Of a stretch of DNA of 10,866 nt, positions 6,149 to 10,866 are shown one piece after another. Where the stretch lies: positions 1-10,866 of the forward strand of contig DATJRJ010000272.1 of the NCBI GenBank assembly GCA_035504735.1, in the 5' to 3' direction. A model generated the notes under the pieces. The model made no database searches. It was not told the DNA's origin and was given only the letters and a program-made list of their open reading frames with translations. The stretch is from JAJPIG01 sp035504735 (GTDB lineage Bacteria > Desulfobacterota > Binatia > Binatales > Binataceae). Within the stretch, counting starts at the first letter, position 1. Each line of letters begins with the position of its first letter. Both the position numbers and the translations under genes were made by a program.

Positions 6149-8893
6149 TCAAGTGGTCCTGGAGGTCAGTCGCTTGATAGCGTTCTCGAGTGGACGCTCC
6201 GAGGTACCATAGTCACTCCAAACTTTACTCTTTTTGAGCAAGGCGGGGGCGGTACGGACTGTAAAGCGCGTCGGGTCCAAGGCCGCCCTGACCTGTCCCC
6301 AATTTAGGGGCATCGAGACGGTCGCGCCCGCACGCGCGCGCGGCGAAAGCACCGCAACCGCGGTGGACATCCGATCGTTGCGCAGATAGTCGAGGAAGAT
6401 CTTCCCGCCGCGATCTTTCTTGGCCATCGTGGTGAGATATCGGGCCGGGCTATCGGCCGCCATCTGTATGACGAGTCCCTGTGCGAATGTTTTCGCGATC
6501 GTCCAATCGAGCTTTCCCTTTTTAGGCTGCGAGATCGGAGTTACGACGTGCAGTCCCTTGCCGCCAGTCGTTTTGCAAAAACTAATCAACCCGAGCGCGT
6601 CGAGTCGATCGTGGAGCTCACGCGCACCCTCGATTACGGCATTGAAATCCAGGTCTGGCGCCGGATCGAGATCGAAGATAAGTCGTCCCGGGATTTCGGG
6701 CGCATCAGGCGCGCAGTTCCATGGATGCAACTCCAGCCCGGCGACCTGAGCGATAGCAATCAGTCCCTCGACGGTGTCGATTTGCAGGTAAGGTTGATGA
6801 TCTCCCGAGACCTTCACAAGCTTGAGCAATTTCGACATCCCCGGCATCCCGTGGCGCTGAAAAAAGTGCTCGCCGCCGATCCCATCAGGCGCACGTACGA
6901 TTGAGCACGGGCGTCCCCGGATGTGCTCGATCATCCAGTCTCCGACTGCCTCGTAATAATGCGCCAGATCGAGCTTGGTAACGGGTTCGCCATCGCCGGC
7001 GTCGGGCCACATCGCTTTGTTAGGATGAGAAATCGCGATCTTCATCACGCTCGCCGAGTCGCCGGGCTTCAACTTAGGCGATACGAACGCGTTGGAACTG
7101 CTTTTCATCGGCACCACCTCGGCCGCTTCGCCTCCGCGCAAAGGCACCGGACGCTCGGCCACGACTTCGGAGGCTGGTTTGTCTTCGCGGAGTCCTTTGA
7201 AGGCGCCCGCCCGCACCATGCCGTCGCCGGTCCATCCCGCGAACTCGATTTTGGCTACCAGTTCGGGCTTCAGCCAGTGGATGCCGGTTTGATGGCGCGG
7301 TGCATTTTCACCCTCGAACGGATTCTCATCGACCGTAAGTTCCTTCAGCCGTGGAAGAATTCGCCCGACCACGTCTTCACCGAAACCGGTGCCAACGCGT
7401 CCGACATAGACGAGACGTTTACCGCGATAGACTCCCGCGAGCAGTGATCGGAAGCGGCTGCCTTCGCTGGTCCACCCGCCAAGCACTACTTCCTGATCAG
7501 GGCGGCACTTCGTCTTTGTCCAATTCCGCTGGCCGGGACGATAGATATCGTCGAGATGCTTCGAGACGATGCCTTCCAGCGCCATCTCCCGTGCTGTTTC
7601 GAGTACCGATTCGCCAGCAGCTTCGAAATGCTCGACGTAACGGAACAGCGAATCGTCATCGAGCTTTTCGACGATACGCTTCAAGAGCGCCTTGCGCTCG
7701 CGCAGGGGCATCTTTTGAAGGTCATTGCCTTCGGCGAACAGCAAATCGAAAACGAAATAAACCAGGTTCTCGGTGTTGCCCTTCGCAAGCGCCGCCTGCA
7801 AGGTCCCAAATTCGGGTACACCCTGCCTGTTGAGCGCAACCACCTCACCATCGTAGATGCCGTCAGCAAGATCAGCCGCCGCGCGTGCAACTGCGCCGAA
7901 CTTCGCCGTCCAGTTGAGGCCTTTGCGTGTGCGTAGCACCGCCCGACCGTCCTCGACCCGCGCCTGAATGCGATAGCCATCCAACTTGATCTCGTGAACC
8001 CATCCCGCTCCCGAGGGCGGCCGATCGACTAGCTTGCATAGCTCGGGTTCGACAAATTCGGGCATCCGGCGGGAATCGCGAGGCTTGTGTTGGCTCGATG
8101 GCGCTTTGGAACGCGCCTCCTTCGCCACGGATTTTTCGCTGGCCACACCGGATGCGCGTAATTCCGCGGCGCTGCCCTTGTTCGAGTTCCAGATCGCGTC
8201 GGGCGGCGTCTGATGCCTGGTGGCGAGCATAAAGGGCTTAGGGCCGCGACCCTTGCCCGCTGCAATATCGGCCATCGCGCGCCCCGACGCGATCGAGCGG
8301 TCCTCGGCCAGCAGAGCACCACCATCATTCTCGCGCGCGAATTCATCGCGATGCTTAATCAGCAGCCAACTGTTCTTCTGGTCGCCCGGCCGGCGGTTCC
8401 TGATCCGAACCAATACCCATCCGCCATGCAGTCGTTCGCCCTCGAGCACAAACTTCAACTCGCCCTTTTTTATCGCGGCCGCGGGATCGCTCGCTTCCGG
8501 CATCCAGTAGCCGCGATCCCATAACTCGACCGTGCCACCGCCATATTGGCCCTTCGGAATGGTGCCTTCGAAGTCGCCGTAGTCAAGCGGATGGTCTTCG
8601 ACCTCGATGGCGAGGCGTTTATCATGTGGATCGATCGATGGCCCCCGCGTGACGGCCCACGATTTAAATACGCCGTCAAGTTCGAGGCGGAAATCGTAGT
8701 GAAGACGCGTGGCGGCATGTTTTTGGATTACGAAGCGGCGGACCTCGGAAGGTACGATCGTATTCTCGCCGCTTGGTTCAGCAGTTTTGCTGAAATCACG
8801 TTTGGCCTTATAGCGGGAAAGCTTGTTTCGCTCGGGACGAGGGCTAATAGCGTCCGTTTCGGCTCCAAGGTGATTTGCTGGTTCATTTGGCAT
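6149..8893 (-). CDS. ligD: LigD: phosphoesterase-ligase-polymerase of NHEJ
   Basis: A 914-residue multifunctional end-joining enzyme that trims 3' ends, fills in or extends ends, and ligates, acting with Ku. The domain order is PE-LIG-POL, as in Pseudomonas LigD. The phosphoesterase spans about 50-165, with QKHAATRLHYDFRLE giving His59, His65, Asp67 and Arg69, and DHPLDY giving His101 and Tyr105. The ligase has EIKLDGYR with AMP-accepting Lys303, VFDLLF (381-386), LEGIVSKH (439-446) and KTKC (460-463), then an OB-fold to about 575. The polymerase starts near ISHPNKAMWP (621-630), with DLDPAPD (Asp741, Asp743), GGKGLH (His782) and FLDY (Asp835). All three active sites look intact. Low-complexity linkers lie at about 185-275 and 580-615. 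The ATG at 8893 precedes a basic N-terminus typical of the family; no strong Shine-Dalgarno is visible, so initiation is slightly uncertain. Confidence 0.97.
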   Translation of the reverse strand: MPNEPANHLGAETDAISPRPERNKLSRYKAKRDFSKTAEPSGENTIVPSEVRRFVIQKHAATRLHYDFRLELDGVFKSWAVTRGPSIDPHDKRLAIEVEDHPLDYGDFEGTIPKGQYGGGTVELWDRGYWMPEASDPAAAIKKGELKFVLEGERLHGGWVLVRIRNRRPGDQKNSWLLIKHRDEFARENDGGALLAEDRSIASGRAMADIAAGKGRGPKPFMLATRHQTPPDAIWNSNKGSAAELRASGVASEKSVAKEARSKAPSSQHKPRDSRRMPEFVEPELCKLVDRPPSGAGWVHEIKLDGYRIQARVEDGRAVLRTRKGLNWTAKFGAVARAAADLADGIYDGEVVALNRQGVPEFGTLQAALAKGNTENLVYFVFDLLFAEGNDLQKMPLRERKALLKRIVEKLDDDSLFRYVEHFEAAGESVLETAREMALEGIVSKHLDDIYRPGQRNWTKTKCRPDQEVVLGGWTSEGSRFRSLLAGVYRGKRLVYVGRVGTGFGEDVVGRILPRLKELTVDENPFEGENAPRHQTGIHWLKPELVAKIEFAGWTGDGMVRAGAFKGLREDKPASEVVAERPVPLRGGEAAEVVPMKSSSNAFVSPKLKPGDSASVMKIAISHPNKAMWPDAGDGEPVTKLDLAHYYEAVGDWMIEHIRGRPCSIVRAPDGIGGEHFFQRHGMPGMSKLLKLVKVSGDHQPYLQIDTVEGLIAIAQVAGLELHPWNCAPDAPEIPGRLIFDLDPAPDLDFNAVIEGARELHDRLDALGLISFCKTTGGKGLHVVTPISQPKKGKLDWTIAKTFAQGLVIQMAADSPARYLTTMAKKDRGGKIFLDYLRNDRMSTAVAVLSPRARAGATVSMPLNWGQVRAALDPTRFTVRTAPALLKKSKVWSDYGTSERPLENAIKRLTSRTT

Positions 8894-9092
8894 CGTTCGC
8901 TAAATTGGAGGACCTTGGCCTGTCATGCATTATTTGGCCGTCCCCGAAGGAGAGCAATGATCGTACCGGATCGCGCGCATATACGAACAACTAACGTCTG
9001 CGTGAGCGGGCAGAAATAATCGAGGCTCGCGGCCCGGTGCTACCGATCCCGCGCAGCTATAACTTTCGTTCATTGTCGAGCCTGCAAACGCG

Positions 9093-9160
9093 CACTAGCT
9101 TTTCGGTTGTCGACTGCGCTAGTGGCCTGTCGTCCGGTGTCCCCCCTCCGGGCGGCAGGC
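9093..9160 (+). promoter_or_regulatory. Two abutting hairpins in the leader of a small membrane-protein gene
   Basis: The first stem pairs CACTAGC (9093-9099) with GCTAGTG (9118-9124), 7 bp with an 18-nt loop. Directly next to it, 9125-9137 pairs with 9148-9160 over 13 positions (11 Watson-Crick, two G-U), with loop TGTCCCCCCT. G9124 could instead extend the second stem by pairing with C9161. The loop/stem sequence CCTCC (9145-9149) is complementary to GGAGG at 9181-9185, so the structure could hide or expose the ribosome site of the 9192 gene. TATAAC at 9058-9063 could be a -10 element, but no -35 is clear. No T-run follows, so a simple terminator is unlikely. It matches no RNA family I recognise. 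Confidence 0.45.
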
Positions 9161-9191
9161 CCCCCTCTCAAATTAAGAAAGGAGGCGCGCA

Positions 9192-9290
9192 ATGATCGCC
9201 GGATGGTCCGACCCCAAGCTCCCAATTACGGCAATCGTCGCATACGTCTTCGGCTTGGCCTTGGTCTTCTCAGTCCTGGCGCTCTGGTAA
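9192..9290 (+). CDS. Small single-pass membrane protein, 32 residues
   Basis: ATG 9192 to TAA 9288-9290. It is preceded by AAAGGAGG (9178-9185), a near-perfect Shine-Dalgarno with a 6-nt spacer, the strongest ribosome site I see in the window. The peptide has a short polar start (MIAGWSDPKLP) followed by one hydrophobic stretch, ITAIVAYVFGLALVFSVLAL (residues 12-31), and a final Trp, consistent with one membrane-spanning helix. It has no cysteine and no charged residue after Lys9. Its upstream region is unusually structured (hairpins at 9093-9160), suggesting regulated expression. I do not recognise a family. It does not look like KdpF, although small accessory subunits of membrane complexes have a similar size and composition. 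It is probably monocistronic, with 412 nt to the next candidate gene. The coding call rests on the ribosome site and hydropathy. Confidence 0.6.
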   Translation: MIAGWSDPKLPITAIVAYVFGLALVFSVLALW

Positions 9291-9702
9291 TTTCTTTCCG
9301 CGCCCACGGCAGTCTCGAATCGGCTAATTTCTTTTGAGGCAGGGATCGTCGCTCGCGACGCATTCGGCGAGTTGGCAGGCTTCGCAACTACCACGATACT
9401 GCCATTCGGATCCTGATCAGGGTGCTCATGGGGCGAATCTGAAACGCATTGATGCCTCCGCTCGGAGGAGTTCCTTCTTTCTGCAACTTGCTTGAGTACC
9501 GACCGCGGTTCTCTCAAATATCCCCGGAATTGAGCAGCGCGTTCAGATCTTTCGGACAGCGCAGGCTGGCAGCCGGTTTGCGACAATTTCATTCGGCACG
9601 CTACCCGGTTGGCGACAGGAGGGAATCAGCAAAGATTCTTCTGCTGGACGAATCGAGGCTTTGGCAGGTAACTCAGAATGATTCCCGAATTGGTGGAATC
9701 AC
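9291..9702. other. Gene-free stretch with three short palindromes
   Basis: No reading frame here on either strand has both a plausible start and protein-like composition. It holds three short perfect palindromes: CGTCGCTCGCGACG (9347-9360), CCTGATCAGG (9412-9421) and CCTCCGCTCGGAGG (9455-9468). The last is followed by a pyrimidine-rich run (ttccttctttctgc) and could be a weak factor-independent terminator on the plus strand, but its stem is short. Nothing else is recognisable. Confidence 0.4.
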
Positions 9703-9882
9703 ATGATCGAGAATCAAACACTTCATAGAGACGGAAGGGAGGGCACGGATACCGCAATCTATTCGACGCAGGCTCTGTCAGAAGAAACCCGGCGGTCCGT
9801 GAAGCGTTTGAAAAAGCATGCCCGGAAGCAGCTTCGCAAGCTCGAGAAAACATATCGAGGCTCGCTAAGCCACAAGCGATGA
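9703..9882 (+). CDS. Possible small basic protein, 59 residues, unknown
   Basis: ATG 9703 to TGA 9880-9882, with a modest purine-rich site GGTGG (9692-9696) 6 nt upstream. The N-terminal half is polar and mixed in charge. The C-terminal half is strongly basic and helix-prone, with RRSVKRLKKHARKQLRKLEK at residues 30-49, and could bind nucleic acid or form a short amphipathic helix. No motif or family is recognised. The reading frame is closed by a stop just upstream (9679-9681), so it is not the end of a longer gene. A chance frame cannot be excluded. In its favour is that its composition is more protein-like than that of the overlapping frames. No neighbour suggests a role. Confidence 0.38.
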   Translation: MIENQTLHRDGREGTDTAIYSTQALSEETRRSVKRLKKHARKQLRKLEKTYRGSLSHKR

Positions 9883-10138
9883 ATGGCCAGCGAATAGGCG
9901 GCCAGGACACAAAACCGACTTTTCAGCGATTTCGATCAAAACGCAGGGGCCAGCTTTCAAGCAGGAGTTTGATCATCGGCGCGGCGCAAATTTCAAATCT
10001 ATATCTTTAGTTAATTGTGGCGAAGTTCAGCCTCCTTAATTCTGCTACATGTGGGCGATTTGGCAATTAGCTCCACAGCTTGCAGCGCGATTTAAAAAAA
10101 TGGGAGTAGAGCGATAAAAATCTATCGGGGCAACGATC

Positions 10139-10866
10139 ATGCAAACGCAAATCCCGGAATTTCGTTCCCGTTTTGAGCAGAAGATGGAGTCGTGCGGCCT
10201 GCCGATTGGCGTGGCGTCCGAAATCGAGGACCGTTTGACTCCGGTCACGTACGAGAAGGGAGCGGTCATCTTCGTACGAGGCGGATCCTGCGACCTTTGT
10301 TTCTGGCTCCTCAAAGGACTGGTCAAGCTGTATCTGCCACATGGGGACGGGAATCGGACTCTAATCGACCTCGCACGGCCTGGAGACTTCCTCGGATTTG
10401 TCAATGACAGAGATTGCAAGGGCCGCCGCCATCATCTGCTGGAGGCGCACGCCTTGACGAAATGCTCGGTAGGATTGTTCACCCGCGACCAAATTGTCCC
10501 GATCCTGAACAAGCTCGACAGTGTGACCACAATTGATTTGTTCGAGCAGCTTAACGTCGCCTGGTCCACGATGTTCGAGCGCTACGTTTCGTTTCTCGGT
10601 TCGCCATTCCGGACCCGGCTCGAAATGGTGTTTAACAGCCTCGCCGCCCGCTTCGGTATCGACGACAAGCGCGGCACGCTGCTGGTGCCCGAGCTCAGTC
10701 ACGAGGACTTGGCGGAAATGATCGGAAGTTCCCGACCGATGGTGAGCAAGTTGATCGGCGACATGACCCGCGAAGGGATGCTGGCGCGCAGCGAGAAACG
10801 CCGCTTCATCCTCCGGCCCAAGCATCGAACCGCGACGCTTACCTCAGCGGACGTTCACGCCGCCGT
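10139..10866 (+). CDS. Crp/Fnr-family transcriptional regulator, 3' end cut by window
   Basis: Open from ATG 10139 to the right edge, at least 242 residues, so nearly complete for this family (usually 220-250). Residues about 20-120 are the cyclic-nucleotide-binding-like beta-barrel (FVRGGSCDLCFWLLKGLVKLY, DLARPGDFLGF). A long dimerisation helix follows at about 125-175. The winged helix-turn-helix is SHEDLAEMIGSSRPMVSKLI (187-206), with the wing in ARSEKRRFIL. The phosphate-binding Arg-Ser/Thr-Ala signature of cAMP-binding members is not seen after GDFLGF, where the sequence is rich in His and Arg (KGRRHHLLEAHA). Five cysteines (19, 51, 54, 93, 109) include a C-x2-C pair, but their spacing differs from the N-terminal Fe-S cluster of Fnr, so the signal is unknown. 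A G-rich site (CGGGG, 10126-10130) lies 8 nt before the ATG. The 256 nt upstream contain no recognisable gene. Its target is not evident. Confidence 0.88.
   Translation, partial: MQTQIPEFRSRFEQKMESCGLPIGVASEIEDRLTPVTYEKGAVIFVRGGSCDLCFWLLKGLVKLYLPHGDGNRTLIDLARPGDFLGFVNDRDCKGRRHHLLEAHALTKCSVGLFTRDQIVPILNKLDSVTTIDLFEQLNVAWSTMFERYVSFLGSPFRTRLEMVFNSLAARFGIDDKRGTLLVPELSHEDLAEMIGSSRPMVSKLIGDMTREGMLARSEKRRFILRPKHRTATLTSADVHAA

Noticed and set aside
6923..7447. Long plus-strand reading frame (174 codons) inside ligD
   Set aside because: It lies antisense to strongly conserved LigD sequence and has no recognisable domain; in GC-rich coding DNA such shadow frames are common.
8957..9019. 20-residue reading frame after AAGGAG upstream of the small membrane gene
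   Set aside because: The ribosome-site spacing is short and the peptide has no feature. It could be a leader peptide, but it does not join the hairpins in any clear attenuator arrangement.
9455..9480. CCTCCGCTCGGAGG followed by a pyrimidine run, a possible terminator
   Set aside because: The stem is only 5-6 bp with a tiny loop and the tract is interrupted by C, so it was noted in the gene-free stretch rather than called as a terminator.
9173..9592. Minus-strand frame of 139 codons in the region after the small membrane gene
   Set aside because: Composition is not protein-like (ALSERSER-type low-information sequence). It overlaps the well-supported 32-residue gene antisense, and no ribosome site is visible.
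9626..9910. Minus-strand frame of 94 codons opposite the basic small protein
   Set aside because: No motif, no Shine-Dalgarno and irregular composition; it appears to be a shadow frame.
9934..9974. GATCAAA (9934-9940) and TTTGATC (9968-9974), Fnr-like half-sites upstream of the Crp/Fnr gene
   Set aside because: The 27-nt separation does not fit a Crp/Fnr operator (TTGAT-N4-ATCAA), and 7-bp repeats are expected by chance.

Overview
The window looks like chromosomal DNA of a free-living, moderately GC-rich bacterium. The LigD form with phosphoesterase-ligase-polymerase order, a Ku homolog, a LigC-type ligase with a stand-alone primase-polymerase, and a tandem acyl-CoA dehydrogenase pair fit soil lineages such as Alphaproteobacteria, Acidobacteriota or Binatota-like groups. 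No rRNA, tRNA, phage or insertion-sequence marker narrows this down, so the taxonomy is only a guess.

Layout. Positions 2-2177 (+) hold two adjacent acyl-CoA dehydrogenase genes; the first is cut by the left edge. Positions 2343-8893 form a double-strand-break repair island. It contains a stand-alone LigD-like primase-polymerase (+), a LigC-type ATP-dependent DNA ligase (-), a decayed hybrid histidine kinase (+), Ku (+) and a full three-domain LigD (-). The genes form two convergent pairs (polymerase/LigC and Ku/LigD) with 12 and 29 nt between stops. LigC and Ku diverge from an intergenic region that holds the kinase remnant.

Positions 8894-10138 are mostly non-coding. They contain two abutting hairpins upstream of a 32-residue single-pass membrane protein with a near-perfect Shine-Dalgarno, then a 412-nt gene-free stretch and a possible 59-residue basic protein. 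Positions 10139-10866 (+) hold a Crp/Fnr-type regulator cut by the right edge.

How the genes work together. Ku would bind and bridge broken DNA ends and recruit LigD, which trims 3' ends, adds nucleotides and seals. In mycobacteria the separate LigC and Prim-PolC proteins act mainly in gap repair and base excision repair and serve as a back-up in end joining. This island therefore appears to carry both the fused and the split version of the same toolkit. The dehydrogenases and the Crp/Fnr regulator have no evident link to repair.

The most unusual observations are the in-frame kinase/receiver remnant between ligC and ku, and the structured leader before the 32-residue membrane protein. I see no convincing undescribed defence or mobile system here.
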